Assembly (NCBI GenBank): GCA_963753105.1
Contig: CAVWBD010000011.1
Span: forward strand, 1 to 64,000
Direction: 5' to 3'
Source of the DNA: SZUA-36 sp963753105
Lineage (GTDB): Bacteria > Pseudomonadota > Gammaproteobacteria > Xanthomonadales > SZUA-36
Length of the DNA stretch: 64,000 bases
Part shown: piece after piece, positions 34,624 through 43,818 of the stretch
How positions within the stretch are numbered: the first letter of the stretch is position 1
Layout: each line of letters opens with the position of its first letter
Translations under genes and position numbers: made by a program
The notes under the pieces: model-generated
Told to the model about the DNA's origin: nothing
The model's database searches: none
Seen by the model: only the letters and a program-made list of their open reading frames with translations

Positions 34624-35404
34624 GGACGAAACGCCTGATATAAAGACGTTTACGATTCGTCCGGTAGAGCCGGTACCGTTTGCGGCCGGCCAGTTCGTCG
34701 AACTGGCGGTCCCAGGTATCGGTGAGGCGCCGTTCACACCATCCTCTTCACCAAAGATTTCAGAGAACATGGAAATCACCATCATGCGCACCGGGCGGGT
34801 GACCGACTGGCTGCACAATATGAAGGAAGGTGACGAAGTGGGTGTGCGCGGGCCGATGGGACGGGCCTATCCGATCGAGGCCTTTCACGGCCGTGAAATC
34901 CTGATTGTTGGGGGCGGTTGCGGCGTGGGTCCGTTGCGTAGCCTGTTACTGGCATTGATCGAAGACCTGGACGCTTATTCCCGCATCATCGTGCGTTATG
35001 GCGCAAAGACACCGGACAGCATCGTCTTTCGGGATGCGCAGATGAACGGATGGCATCACAAGGATGCGATGGACGTGATGCTGACGGTCGATGAGGCCAG
35101 CAATGGCTGGGACGGCCACGTCGGTGTGATCACCGACATCCTCGAGGAGGATTATCTCGACTGCCACGCCAGTGACGGCATTGCCGTCATGTGCGGCCCG
35201 CCCATCATGATGAAGTACGGAACCGAAAAGCTACTGCAACGCGGTTACCGGCCGGAAAACATTTACCTGTCCATGGAGAAAAACATGAGTTGCGGCATTG
35301 GCCAGTGCGGTCATTGCCGTATGGGCGTTTATTACTGCTGCAAGGACGGACCGGTGTTCACCTACGACGAAGTTCAATCTGACCCGAGGGTGTGGGATGA
35401 CTGA
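34574..35404 (+). CDS. Hydrogenase gamma subunit, FAD/NAD(P)-binding diaphorase (HydG / AsrB-like)
   Basis: This 276-residue protein has a ferredoxin reductase-like fold: an FAD-binding barrel (FAAGQFVELAVPGIGEAPFT, then PSSSP), the NAD(P) site GGGCGVGPLRSLL, the block VMCGPPIMMKYG, and a C-terminal [2Fe-2S] site built from CGIGQCGHC and the later YCCKDGPVF. It should oxidise or reduce NAD(P)H and exchange electrons with the beta subunit. An AGGAGG ribosome site precedes the ATG inside the 3' end of the beta gene. NADH versus NADPH preference cannot be told from the sequence. Confidence 0.9.
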   Translation: MYPTLYMPIPATIERIEDETPDIKTFTIRPVEPVPFAAGQFVELAVPGIGEAPFTPSSSPKISENMEITIMRTGRVTDWLHNMKEGDEVGVRGPMGRAYPIEAFHGREILIVGGGCGVGPLRSLLLALIEDLDAYSRIIVRYGAKTPDSIVFRDAQMNGWHHKDAMDVMLTVDEASNGWDGHVGVITDILEEDYLDCHASDGIAVMCGPPIMMKYGTEKLLQRGYRPENIYLSMEKNMSCGIGQCGHCRMGVYYCCKDGPVFTYDEVQSDPRVWDD

Positions 35405-35897
35405 TGCAAGCTTTAAACGGTTGATTATCGACCTGGAAAAATGTGATCAGTGCGAATCCTGCGTCGTGGACTGCGGGTACTACAACCGGCCACATGCGAA
35501 AGAGAATGGCCTGTCCTGGTTGCGCCAGAAAGCAACCTTCGCCGTGATCTGCCGCCGCTGCGCCCAGGCGAGTTGTATTGATGCCTGTGCTTTTGAAGCG
35601 CTGGACCGTGGCGATGACATGGTCCTGCAACGCCATAATATGCGTTGCGTCAGTTGCAAGATGTGTGCACACGCCTGTCCATTCGGCACGATTTACACGG
35701 ATATGCTGGCTTTCTACGAGGTCAACTGCGACGCCTGTCTCGCGAACCGCGACGAGGCGCCGGCCTGCGTGGCCAGTTGTCTTCACGGCGCACTGGAGTA
35801 CCGCGATACGGATCCTTCCGAAGCCGGTATCCATATTGTTGACGAGAACCTGGCCGTTCGTGCCAAGGGCTGGGTGAGAATGGAGGCGGCATCATGA
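35397..35897 (+). CDS. Polyferredoxin-type electron-transfer subunit, four 4Fe-4S sites (HycB/CooF-like)
   Basis: The protein is 166 residues (MTDASFKRLIIDLEKC). Four cysteine groups are visible: CDQCESCVVDC, CRRCAQASCIDAC, CVSCKMCAHAC and CDACLANRDEAPAC with CVASC. This is the pattern of four-cluster ferredoxin subunits such as HycB, HydN and CooF. It probably carries electrons between the beta/gamma diaphorase and the membrane hydrogenase. The ATG at 35397 overlaps the gamma stop by eight bases, and its own end overlaps the NuoH-like gene, so coupling is tight. Confidence 0.9.
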   Translation: MTDASFKRLIIDLEKCDQCESCVVDCGYYNRPHAKENGLSWLRQKATFAVICRRCAQASCIDACAFEALDRGDDMVLQRHNMRCVSCKMCAHACPFGTIYTDMLAFYEVNCDACLANRDEAPACVASCLHGALEYRDTDPSEAGIHIVDENLAVRAKGWVRMEAAS

Positions 35898-36820
35898 AAG
35901 GGAACATGGTGATAGTCGAGTTCCTGTTGTTTCCCGGCTTGTTGTTTACGGCCATCGCCGGCCTGCTGACCAGCTGGGTGGACCGCAAGGTAACCGCATT
36001 GGTGCAGATGCGCGTGGGACCACCGCTGCTGCAACCCTTCCACGATATCCGCAAGCTTTTCATAAAGGAAACCTGTGTGCCCGAGAACGGCGCCATTGGT
36101 ACGTTCCTGCTGGCCCCTTTGCTGGGCCTGGCGGCAGTAGCACTGGCGTCGATGATCCTGTGGCGTACGCTGCTGGATGCCGAGGCCACCTTCGTCGGTG
36201 ACCTGATCGTGCTGATCTACCTGCTGGTGATGCCGGCCCTGGGTGTCATGCTGGGTTCTTTTGCCTCCCGCAATCCACTGGCCTCGCTCGGTGGCAGCCG
36301 TGAAGTCAAGTTGATGATCGCCTACGAGTTGCCGATGGTGCTGGCCATACTGGTGCCGGTCATCCAGGCGGGAAGTATCCGCCTCGGCGACCTGCTGACC
36401 AGCCAGGCACCGATCCTGAGTATTTCCGGTGTGCTGGCGCTGCTGGTTTCGATCGCCTGTATGCAGGCCAAGCTGACCATCGTGCCGTTCGACATGCCGG
36501 AAGCAGAAACCGAGCTCAGCGGCGGTGCCTTGATCGAATATTCCGGACCACCGCTGGCGATGTTCAAGCTGACCCGGGCGATGATGTTGTTCACGCTTCC
36601 GGTGTTGCTGGTCGTACTGTTTTTTGGTGGCCTGCTGACAGGCCCGGTTTGGCAGCGCTGGTTGATCGGCTTCCTCGTGTGGTTCGTACTGGTGGCCATC
36701 ACCATCGTCTTGAGAAATACCACCCCGCGGGTGCGTATCGACCAGGCCGTGCGCTTTTTCTGGGGGCCGGTCAGCGTCGTGGCCCTGCTCGCGGTCGTAC
36801 TGGCCTGGCTGGGTTGGTGA
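35894..36820 (+). CDS. Membrane-anchor subunit of group 4 hydrogenase (NuoH/MbhM/HycD-like)
   Basis: This 308-residue protein has about eight hydrophobic segments and the NuoH-family signatures: SWVDRKVTALVQMRVGPPLL near the N-terminus, GSREVKLMIAYELPMVLAIL, and FDMPEAETELSGGALIEYSG with conserved acidic residues. The subunit links the peripheral hydrogenase arm to the antiporter-like arm and forms part of the ion path. It overlaps the polyferredoxin stop by four bases. As in Mbh and Hyc systems, a single NuoH-like protein is present. Confidence 0.92.
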   Translation: MKGNMVIVEFLLFPGLLFTAIAGLLTSWVDRKVTALVQMRVGPPLLQPFHDIRKLFIKETCVPENGAIGTFLLAPLLGLAAVALASMILWRTLLDAEATFVGDLIVLIYLLVMPALGVMLGSFASRNPLASLGGSREVKLMIAYELPMVLAILVPVIQAGSIRLGDLLTSQAPILSISGVLALLVSIACMQAKLTIVPFDMPEAETELSGGALIEYSGPPLAMFKLTRAMMLFTLPVLLVVLFFGGLLTGPVWQRWLIGFLVWFVLVAITIVLRNTTPRVRIDQAVRFFWGPVSVVALLAVVLAWLGW

Positions 36821-36838
36821 ATCCATGAGGATGAATTT

Positions 36839-37336
36839 ATGAGCAATGCAATCAACGCACTGACACGTTCACTGAATGTATTCCACCTGGCAGGCAGCGC
36901 CTGTAATAACTGTGATATCGAGATACTCGATGCACTGACACCGAAATACGACCTGGAGCGTTTTGGTATCACCCTGGTCGGCAGTATCCGTCACGCGGAT
37001 GTGCTGCTGATGTCGGGTATTTTTAACCGCAAATCCGCCATACGTGCGCAGGAACTGATTGCGCAGGCACCCAAACCCTACCTGGTGATTGCGATTGGTG
37101 GATGTCCAGCCACCGGCCTGATGTGGCGCGAGTCCTACAACTGGGATCGCCCGCCAGGTGAGTTCGTCAAAATCGATGCCTTTGTGCCCGGCTGTCCACC
37201 GAAACCCGAAGCAATGATCAGTGCCGTGGTCAAGGTCGTTGGCGCGTTGCGCAGTGGGGACCTGGTGCCCGGATGCCTGCAGGAGACCGATACAGTAGTG
37301 GATGAACCCGCTATTGAGACGGCGGGTGGCGTGTGA
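36839..37336 (+). CDS. [NiFe] hydrogenase small subunit, group 4 (NuoB/MbhJ-like)
   Basis: This 165-residue protein has the four ligands of the proximal [4Fe-4S] cluster: the close pair in AGSACNNCDIEILDALTP, one in IAIGGCPATGLMWRES and one in FVPGCPPKPEAMISAVVKVV. The short form without extra clusters is typical of group 4 (Ech/Mbh/Hyc) hydrogenases and of NuoB. It accepts electrons from the NuoI-like and polyferredoxin subunits and passes them to the nickel-iron site. Its GTGA end overlaps the next reading frame. Confidence 0.93.
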   Translation: MSNAINALTRSLNVFHLAGSACNNCDIEILDALTPKYDLERFGITLVGSIRHADVLLMSGIFNRKSAIRAQELIAQAPKPYLVIAIGGCPATGLMWRESYNWDRPPGEFVKIDAFVPGCPPKPEAMISAVVKVVGALRSGDLVPGCLQETDTVVDEPAIETAGGV

Positions 37337-37356
37337 TGAAAGATAAAGAGGACGTC

Positions 37357-37800
37357 ATGAGCATTGAGACTGTCTTGCATGCGATGCAGGAGAAATTTGG
37401 TGACGAGGTGCTGGCGTACCAGCAGAAATCACGGCGGCTTTACATCGATATCGCAGCAAAGGTGATTAAGGATGCCAGCCTGCTGATGATCAATGAGTTC
37501 AAGGCGCGCTTCCAGATCGCCACCGGCGTGGATACCGAGGCGGGATTCGAGGTGATGTACCACTGGGCACTGGATGACGACGATTTTGTCGTCACCATCA
37601 GGGTCGTACTGGAGCACGCTGCACCACAGGTGGATTCAATTGCCCTGGTCTGTCCCGCTGCCGAGTGGATCGAAAGGGAAATGTGGGAGTTGCTGGGGAT
37701 CGAGTTCACTGGCCACCCGGACATGCGGCACCTGCTGCTCGCCGATGAGTGGCCGGAAGGCAAATACCCCATGCGCCGTGACTACGAGGCGACACCATGA
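37357..37800 (+). CDS. Hydrogenase NuoC/MbhK-like subunit
   Basis: This is a NuoC-type (30-kDa subunit) protein of about 147 residues starting MSIETVLHAMQEKFGDEV. The family block is WIEREMWELLGIEFTGHPDM followed by RHLLLADEWPEGKYPMRRDY. It supports the peripheral arm of the complex next to the large subunit. The ATG at 37357 has AGAGGA four bases upstream; a GTG at 37333 or ATG at 37336 overlapping the small-subunit stop is also possible. Its stop overlaps the large-subunit start as ATGA. Confidence 0.9.
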   Translation: MSIETVLHAMQEKFGDEVLAYQQKSRRLYIDIAAKVIKDASLLMINEFKARFQIATGVDTEAGFEVMYHWALDDDDFVVTIRVVLEHAAPQVDSIALVCPAAEWIEREMWELLGIEFTGHPDMRHLLLADEWPEGKYPMRRDYEATP

Positions 37801-39017
37801 GCAAGCGGACCATCATACCCATCGGCCCTTACCATGCCCTGCAGGAGGAACCCGAGTTCTTCAAATTGCACGTCGAGGGTGAGAAGGTTGTGCACCTCGA
37901 TATCGAGCTGGGCTACAACCACCGCGGCATCGAGAAATTGTCGGAGTCAAAGACCTTCGAGGAGACCGTTTTCCTGGTCGAGCGCATCTGTGGTATCTGC
38001 TCGACCTCGCACCCGCTGGCCTGTGTGCAGGCGGCCGAAGATGCCGGTGACATACCGGTGCCCGAGCGGGCCCTGTTTATCCGCACCGTGGTGGGTGAGC
38101 TGGAACGTATCCATTCGCACCTGTTGTGGCTCGGACTGGCCGGGCATTTCCTCGGCTTCAACACCATCTGGATGTGGGCCTGGCGTTTTAGAGAAGACGT
38201 ACTCAACATCCTCGAACTGATCACAGGCAACCGCAACCACTACGGCATGATGAAACCCGGTGGTGTACGCCGGGACATCAATAACACCGACCTGCCGGCG
38301 ATCGCCAAGCTGGCCGACGGCCTCAAGGACCCCATCAAGATGTTCCGTGACGCGGTCGTGCAGGACCCCTTGATCCACGCACGCACCAAGGGGATCGGCA
38401 TCCTGAGCCTTGAACAGGCCATTGCCTATGGCGCACTTGGCCCGACGGCACGCGCCTCGGGTTATGCCATCGATGTACGGCGCGACCACCCGCACGCGGC
38501 CTATGGCCTGGTTGATTGGGATGTCGTGACCTGCGAGGGCGGTGACGTATTCGATAAGGCCGTGGTACGTATCCTCGAGATGTTCGAGTCCATACGCATC
38601 ATCGAACAGTGCCTTGAGCAACTGGAGAAGGTCGGTGGTTCCGTTGACTCTGCCCCCAAGTTCGTGGCGGCAGGGGAGGGTATTGGCCATTACGAGGCAC
38701 CGCGTGGTGAAGTATTCCACTACGTGCGCAGCGATGGCAGCAACCGCCCCATACGGCACAAGGTGCGTGCACCGAGTTTCATGAACGTGCCCACCAACCG
38801 GGAAACCGTTCTTGGTGCGACAGTGGCCGACGCCACGATCATCCTGGCCGCGGTTGACCCGTGTTATTGCTGCACGGAGCGCATGGCCGTGGCCGTGGAC
38901 GGTGACAGCGGTGAACGCTTGCTGGGTGCGCGTGACCTGATCCGCCTGTCCTGTGAAAAAACTGACCGCCTGATGGCGGATTCCGGCCTGCAAGGGCCGT
39001 CATTGCCGATTGATTGA
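37797..39017 (+). CDS. [NiFe] hydrogenase large (catalytic) subunit, group 4 (MbhL/EchE/HycE-like)
   Basis: This 406-residue protein keeps both nickel-binding motifs. The N-terminal L1 motif is RICGICSTSHPLAC (CxxC plus the conserved His) and the C-terminal L2 motif is DPCYCCTER (DPCxxC). NuoD and Mbx-type relatives have lost these cysteines, so this is a catalytic hydrogenase rather than a complex I or sulfane-reductase subunit. About 36 residues follow the L2 motif, a tail expected to be removed during maturation, in line with the HycI-type protease at the end of the operon. Other family blocks include GYNHRGIEKL and GPTARASGYAIDVRRDHPH. It should oxidise or form H2 facing the cytoplasm. 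Confidence 0.95.
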   Translation: MSKRTIIPIGPYHALQEEPEFFKLHVEGEKVVHLDIELGYNHRGIEKLSESKTFEETVFLVERICGICSTSHPLACVQAAEDAGDIPVPERALFIRTVVGELERIHSHLLWLGLAGHFLGFNTIWMWAWRFREDVLNILELITGNRNHYGMMKPGGVRRDINNTDLPAIAKLADGLKDPIKMFRDAVVQDPLIHARTKGIGILSLEQAIAYGALGPTARASGYAIDVRRDHPHAAYGLVDWDVVTCEGGDVFDKAVVRILEMFESIRIIEQCLEQLEKVGGSVDSAPKFVAAGEGIGHYEAPRGEVFHYVRSDGSNRPIRHKVRAPSFMNVPTNRETVLGATVADATIILAAVDPCYCCTERMAVAVDGDSGERLLGARDLIRLSCEKTDRLMADSGLQGPSLPID

Positions 39018-39027
39018 AGAGATTAAT

Positions 39028-40897
39028 ATGGCTTCTGTACAACTGATCACCCATCCGATGGCATTGCCGGTGGTCTTCCCATTACTGGCGGGACTGGTTT
39101 GCCTGTTGCTTCCAAACGCGGCAAGCCGTCTGCGAGCCTGTGCTGGCGGCGCTGGCCGCCGTTTTTGTCATGGCACTGGTCTGGCCGCTGTTCCAGCAGG
39201 CCGGTGAACTCTGGGATCCGTTGCCCTGGCTGAGCCTGCGCACGGATCTTCTGAGCGTATTTATCCTGCTGGGTGTGGCGTTTTTCGGGCTGGTAGTTGC
39301 GGTCTACTCGATTGGATACATGAAAGACCGTCCGCGCCAACGGGAGTACTTCACCTACCTGTTGTGGACCCTGGGCATCTCCTGTGGCGTGGTATTGGCC
39401 AATGACCTGCTGATGTTGCTGGTGTGCTGGGGCTTCCTTGGCCTGACACTCTACCTGATGGCGGGTCTGTCGGGACCGGGTGCGGCGGAGGCCGCGCGCA
39501 AGTCGCTGATGATCATCGGTGGCTCCGATGCGCTGATGTTACTGGGAGTCCTGATCTACTGGCACCTCGCCGGTACCACCCGCATGGACGGGGCCGCGCT
39601 GGCGCTGGACAGCCCCTTGGCCTACACGGCATTTTTGACCCTGCTCGCCGGCGCTTTTGCCAAGGCGGGCGCTGTGCCATTCCACTCCTGGGTGCCCTCC
39701 TTTGGTGAAAAAGTTGATGCGCCGGTCTCGGCGTTTCTACCTGCCTCGCTGGACAAGTTACTCGGCATCTACCTGCTGGCCCGCATCGTGCTGGACCTGT
39801 TTATCCCGACGCCGGCCATGTACGGCATGCTGATGTTGCTCGGCGCCGTAACCGTTATCGCCGCCGTGTTGATGGCACTGGTACAGCACGACCTGAAACG
39901 CCTGTTGTCGTTCCACGCCGTGAGCCAGGTCGGTTACATGATCCTCGGTATCGGTACCGGCACGGCCATTGGCCTGGCCGGTGGCCTGTTCCACATGCTG
40001 AACAACACGGTTTACAAGTCTGCGCTGTTCCTCGGCGCCGGAATGGTCGAAAAGGAAACCGGCACTACCAACCTGGACCGCCTGGGTGGCCTGGCCAAGC
40101 TGATGCCGGTTACGTTCATCGTTTGCGCAGTGGCGGCCCTGTCCATATCGGGTATCCCGCCGCTGAACGGTTTTGCGTCCAAGTGGATGATCTACCAGGG
40201 CATCATCAGCTCCGGTGATAACGGCAGTTTTGCCTGGGTGCTGTGGCTGGCAGTGGCCATGCTGGGATCAGCCCTGACCCTGGCCAGTTTCGTCAAGGTG
40301 CTGCACGCCACTTTCCTGTGCAAGCCCTCCGCCAGGATTCGGCAGATGGACATCAGTGAAAAGCATTACAGCATGTTGTTGCCGATGATCGTGCTGGCAG
40401 TGTTGTGCGTGGTCTTCGGCGTATTCGCCTTCCAGGTTCCACTCGGACAGCTGATCTTCCCGATCGTTGAAGTGACCGTGCCCGGTGTCTGGTGGTCAGG
40501 TCTCGCAACCGTGCTGATCCTGCTGGCGGTTATCGTGGGTATCGGCCTGTACTGGCTGACGATGCGTGGCGGCAAACTGCGTCGCGTGCGCACTTATATC
40601 GGTGGTGAGCAGATGCAGGACGTGTACATCAGCAATGATGAACCGGGTCCGCAACGGCATGTCGAGGTCACCGGTGTCGACTTCTATGACACCATCGAGC
40701 AGATGCCCGGTCTGCACCGCTATTACGCGCTGATGAAGGCCCGCGTATTCGACATCTATAACTTCTTCAAACGTGTCGCCGACTACCTGGTCCAGGCCCT
40801 GCGCTCGATCCACACCGGCATCCTGCCGTCTTACTTGAGGTGGTTTGTTGCCGGGCTTTTGCTGGTGGTCTGGGTGGTCACGATGGAGGGCAGCTGA
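39028..40897 (+). CDS. Antiporter-like subunit, MrpA N-terminal/NuoL-like, with one frameshift near its start
   Basis: The main frame (from 39140) gives 585 residues with some 14 hydrophobic segments and the proton-path block GAFAKAGAVPFHSWVPSFGE, then APVSAFLPASLDKLLGIYLL. The first 37 residues (MASVQLITHPMALPVVFPLL and following) lie in another frame starting at ATG 39028. Dropping one base near 39139 joins both into about 622 residues. Translation from GTG 39140 would lose the first membrane helix. The C-terminal tail (RYYALMKARVFDIYNFFKRV, then GILPSYLRWFVAGLLL) resembles the HyfB/NuoL end. With the split MrpA C-terminal part following, this is the first of two large antiporter-like subunits in the operon. 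Confidence 0.85.
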
Positions 40898-40898
40898 C

Positions 40899-41464
40899 AT
40901 GATTGAAGTGCTTGCTTTGTTGATCCTGTTGACCGTAATCGCCGCGATCATCACGGTGCTGACATCTAACCTGCTGTACGCGGTGATCAGTGTCGGCGCG
41001 GTCGGCTTCCTGCTGGCCATCGTGTTCCTGTTCCTGTCGGCACCGGACGTCGCCATCGTGCAGATCGGTGTCGAGGTGGTCAGCCTGGTGATCCTGATCC
41101 GGGCGACCCTCGGGCGCGAGGTGCAGAGACTGAAAACCGTCCACGCCGTGGTGGGTGGTGGCGTTTGCCGTGGCCTTCGTGGCAGTGATCGGCCTGTTCG
41201 GTATCCAGATATTCAACGAATTCCCGGAATTCGGTACTTCGGTCATGCAACGATTTACCGATGCGCCATCGCTGGTTTACCTGCAAAGCGGCTCTGGCGG
41301 AAACCGGTGCACCCAACCTGGTCACCGCGGTGCTGCTGGACTTCCGTGCCTGGGACACGCTGGGTGAGGCGACCGTGCTGTTCTGCGCGGCACTCGGCGC
41401 AGTCGCGATACTGCGCAGGAATGCCCGTATCAATGCTGACAAAGAAAAGGATGAAACATCATGA
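40899..41464 (+). pseudogene. MrpA C-terminal/MbhD-MbhE-like membrane subunit, two frameshifts in this sequence
   Basis: Three consecutive frames make up one protein. Frame one (MIEVLALLILLTVIAAIITV to GREVQRLK) is the MbhD part, with the motif SAPDVAIVQIGVEVVSLVIL. Frame two (PSTPWWVVAFAVAFVAVIGL to SLVYLQ) begins the MbhE part. Frame three (ALAETGAPNLVTAVLLDFRA, then WDTLGEATVLFCAALGAVAI) finishes it at 41464, overlapping mrpB as ATGA. Each junction is repaired by dropping one A, in the runs at 41133-41136 and 41285-41287. Since every neighbour is intact and the sites are A-runs, sequence error is the simplest explanation, but true decay cannot be excluded. Confidence 0.85.
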
Positions 41465-41973
41465 GTGCACCTCCCCGCAGGTTACGTGACAGGGGAACTG
41501 GCATGAGCATGACCGTGAAGACCGTCATGCGCTGGCTGAAAGGTCCGATCCTTCTGTTTGGTATTTACATGGTCCTGTACGGTCACATCACGCCGGGCGG
41601 CGGTTTTGGCGGTGGCGTGGTCATCGCCAGTGCCTTCATCCTGATCACGCTGGCCGCGGGCCAGAAAGAAGGCATGCGCACATTCCCGCTTGGGGTTGCA
41701 TCGCGGCTGGACAGTGTCGGTCTGCTGCTGTTCCTTGTTATCGGCTGGCTGGGCACCTGGTGGGCAGGGGGCTATTTCTTTGAAAACTATATTGCCACTG
41801 ACGAGGCAGCCCGTTTCAGTCTGCTCAGCGGTGGTGTCATCCCGCTGGGTAACCTCGCGCTGGGACTCAAGGTCGCCAGTGCATTGTTCCTGGTATTCAC
41901 CGTGCTGACGGCATTTCACATCAGTGATGAAATACTCGGTATCGAGGACACACAACAGGAGGATGACTCATGA
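41461..41973 (+). CDS. mrpB: Mrp antiporter subunit MrpB-like (MnhB/MbhF)
   Basis: This 170-residue membrane protein carries the MrpB signature GHITPGGGFGGGVVIASAFI and four hydrophobic segments. The start codon overlaps the preceding stop (ATGA). The first 15 residues (MSAPPRRLRDRGTG) are not conserved, so the second ATG at 41503 is a possible start. MrpB is needed for assembly and Na+/H+ exchange by Mrp complexes and by Mrp-linked hydrogenases. Confidence 0.92.
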   Translation: MSAPPRRLRDRGTGMSMTVKTVMRWLKGPILLFGIYMVLYGHITPGGGFGGGVVIASAFILITLAAGQKEGMRTFPLGVASRLDSVGLLLFLVIGWLGTWWAGGYFFENYIATDEAARFSLLSGGVIPLGNLALGLKVASALFLVFTVLTAFHISDEILGIEDTQQEDDS

Positions 41974-42317
41974 TTTATTCCCTTTGCCTGTTGTTGATCC
42001 TGATCGGGCTGTACGGCGTGATCGTCAGCCGCCAGACGCTGAAGATCGTCGTCAGCCTGCTGATCATGAACCACGGCGTACACCTGTTGTTACTGCTGAT
42101 TGGTTATCGCCAGGGTGGCAATCCGCCGATCGTCGATCCGGGTGTTGCCATTGCTGATTTTGCGGCCGGTGCCGTGGATCCGCTGCCTCAGGCCATGGTG
42201 CTGACTTCCATCGTCATCGGCCTGGGTGTGCTGGCGCTGATGGTGGCCCTGTGCGTGCGCCTGTACGAGCGCTATGGAACCTTTGACGTGACCGAAATCC
42301 GGCGGCTACGGGGATAG
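41970..42317 (+). CDS. mrpC: Mrp antiporter subunit MrpC-like (NuoK-like)
   Basis: This 115-residue protein has three hydrophobic segments and the diagnostic block DPLPQAMVLTSIVIGLGVLA. MrpC is the NuoK homolog of the module. The start overlaps the mrpB stop by four bases, and mrpD follows directly. Confidence 0.93.
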   Translation: MIYSLCLLLILIGLYGVIVSRQTLKIVVSLLIMNHGVHLLLLLIGYRQGGNPPIVDPGVAIADFAAGAVDPLPQAMVLTSIVIGLGVLALMVALCVRLYERYGTFDVTEIRRLRG

Positions 42318-42321
42318 TGTG

Positions 42322-43803
42322 ATGTTTGGAATGAACATTGATGTGCAAACCCTGATTCCCATGTTCGTGGCCATACCACTGGGCATGGCCCTGCTGATCC
42401 AGCTGGTGGCGCGGCATCGTAAGGTGCTGGCCGAATCACTGAATATCTTCGCCATGTTGGTGCTGGCGGTGATGAGTTGGGCCACGATCGGTGGCGAGGG
42501 TATTTATCACCTCGGCGGCTGGCCGACCCCGGTCGGCATCGACATGCGGTTGGACGCGCTGACGACGCTGTTGTTGCTGGTCGTCAGCATGGTCGGGCTG
42601 GCTGTGAGCCTGTACTCGGTTGACTACATGCGCCGATTCACCTCGCGCAGTCATTTTTACAGCCTGTTCATGCTGATGGTATGCGGCATGAACGGTGTCA
42701 TCCTGGCGGGTGATTTGTTTAACCTTTACGTGTTCCTGGAGGTCGCAGCCATCGCGTCCTACTCGCTGGTCGCATTTGGTTGTGCACACGAGGAGCTCGA
42801 AGCTTCGTTCAAGTACATCGTGCTCGGTTCCCTGTCGTCAGCCCTGATATTGACCGGCGTGGCGCTGGTCTACGGTATCACCGGTACACTGAACCTGGGT
42901 CATATCGCCGAGCGAGTCGCAGAAACCGGGATGGAGGCGCCGTTACTGCTCGCCTTCGGTCTGTTTATCGTTGGTTTCGGTTTCAAATCTGCCCTGGTGC
43001 CGTTCCACGCCTGGTTACCGGATGCACACCCGTCCGCTCCCGCACCGGTTTCGGCCATGCTCTCAGGTGTGTTGATCAAGGCCATCGGTGTCTACGTATT
43101 GGCGCGCCTGGCGTTCAACGTTTTTGGTATCAGCGACATCGCTCTGGAAATGCTGCGCTGGCTGGGCTTGTTGTCCATGGTGGTTGGCGGTCTCCTGGCT
43201 GTCGGGCAAAAGGACATCAAGCGGCTGTTTGCATTCAGCAGTATCTCTCAGGTGGGCTTCATGGTGCTCGGATTGGGCCTGGCAACACCGCTGGGTATAG
43301 TCGGCGCCCTGTATCACCTGGTCAACCACTCAATGTTCAAGTCCCTGTTGTTCCTCAATGCCGGTGCGGTGGAATACGCAACCGGGACCCGGAACCTGAA
43401 ACAGCTGGGTGGCTTGAACCGCATGCTGCCGGTGACCGGGGCGACCTCGTTAGTCGGCTCGATGTCCATCGCCGGCGTGCCGCCATTCAACGGTTTCTGG
43501 AGCAAGCTGATCATCGTGCTGGCGTGTATCGAGAGTGGTTACTACGGTCTCGCGACCGCCGCGGTGCTGGTCAGTATCGTGACGCTGGCCTACCAGTTGA
43601 AAGTGCAGCGTATGGCCTTTTTTGCCGCCTTGCCGGATGCGCTGGCGAACATCCGGCGTGAACCGCCGATGATGGCGCTGGCGATGATCCTGCTGGCCGT
43701 TGGCTGTATTGCCTTGTCGTTCCTGATACTGAGCGGTCTGCGTGATCCATGGCTGATCGGAACGGCACAGCAGGTTCTGAGCGCCGGTGTATTTGGCGGA
43801 TAG
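42322..43803 (+). CDS. mrpD: Mrp antiporter subunit MrpD-like (NuoM/N-like), second large antiporter subunit
   Basis: This subunit of about 493 residues has 14 hydrophobic segments. The ion-path block is FGFKSALVPFHAWLPDAHPS followed by APAPVSAMLSGVLIKAIGVY; later blocks include GQKDIKRLFAFSSISQVGFM and VNHSMFKSLLFLNAGAVEYA. All are typical of MrpD and NuoN. The ATG at 42322 is chosen over an adjacent GTG at 42319. With the MrpA-like protein upstream, the complex carries two separate large antiporter-like subunits, as in full Mrp and in Mbx. Confidence 0.94.
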   Translation: MFGMNIDVQTLIPMFVAIPLGMALLIQLVARHRKVLAESLNIFAMLVLAVMSWATIGGEGIYHLGGWPTPVGIDMRLDALTTLLLLVVSMVGLAVSLYSVDYMRRFTSRSHFYSLFMLMVCGMNGVILAGDLFNLYVFLEVAAIASYSLVAFGCAHEELEASFKYIVLGSLSSALILTGVALVYGITGTLNLGHIAERVAETGMEAPLLLAFGLFIVGFGFKSALVPFHAWLPDAHPSAPAPVSAMLSGVLIKAIGVYVLARLAFNVFGISDIALEMLRWLGLLSMVVGGLLAVGQKDIKRLFAFSSISQVGFMVLGLGLATPLGIVGALYHLVNHSMFKSLLFLNAGAVEYATGTRNLKQLGGLNRMLPVTGATSLVGSMSIAGVPPFNGFWSKLIIVLACIESGYYGLATAAVLVSIVTLAYQLKVQRMAFFAALPDALANIRREPPMMALAMILLAVGCIALSFLILSGLRDPWLIGTAQQVLSAGVFGG

Positions 43804-43818
43804 GAGAAAGGATTGGAA

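Noticed and set aside
35783..36826. Long minus-strand frames opposite the hydrogenase operon (also 37947-38993)
   Set aside because: They lie antisense to conserved NuoH-like and large-subunit genes and have biased, low-complexity composition (His, Gln, Asp rich).
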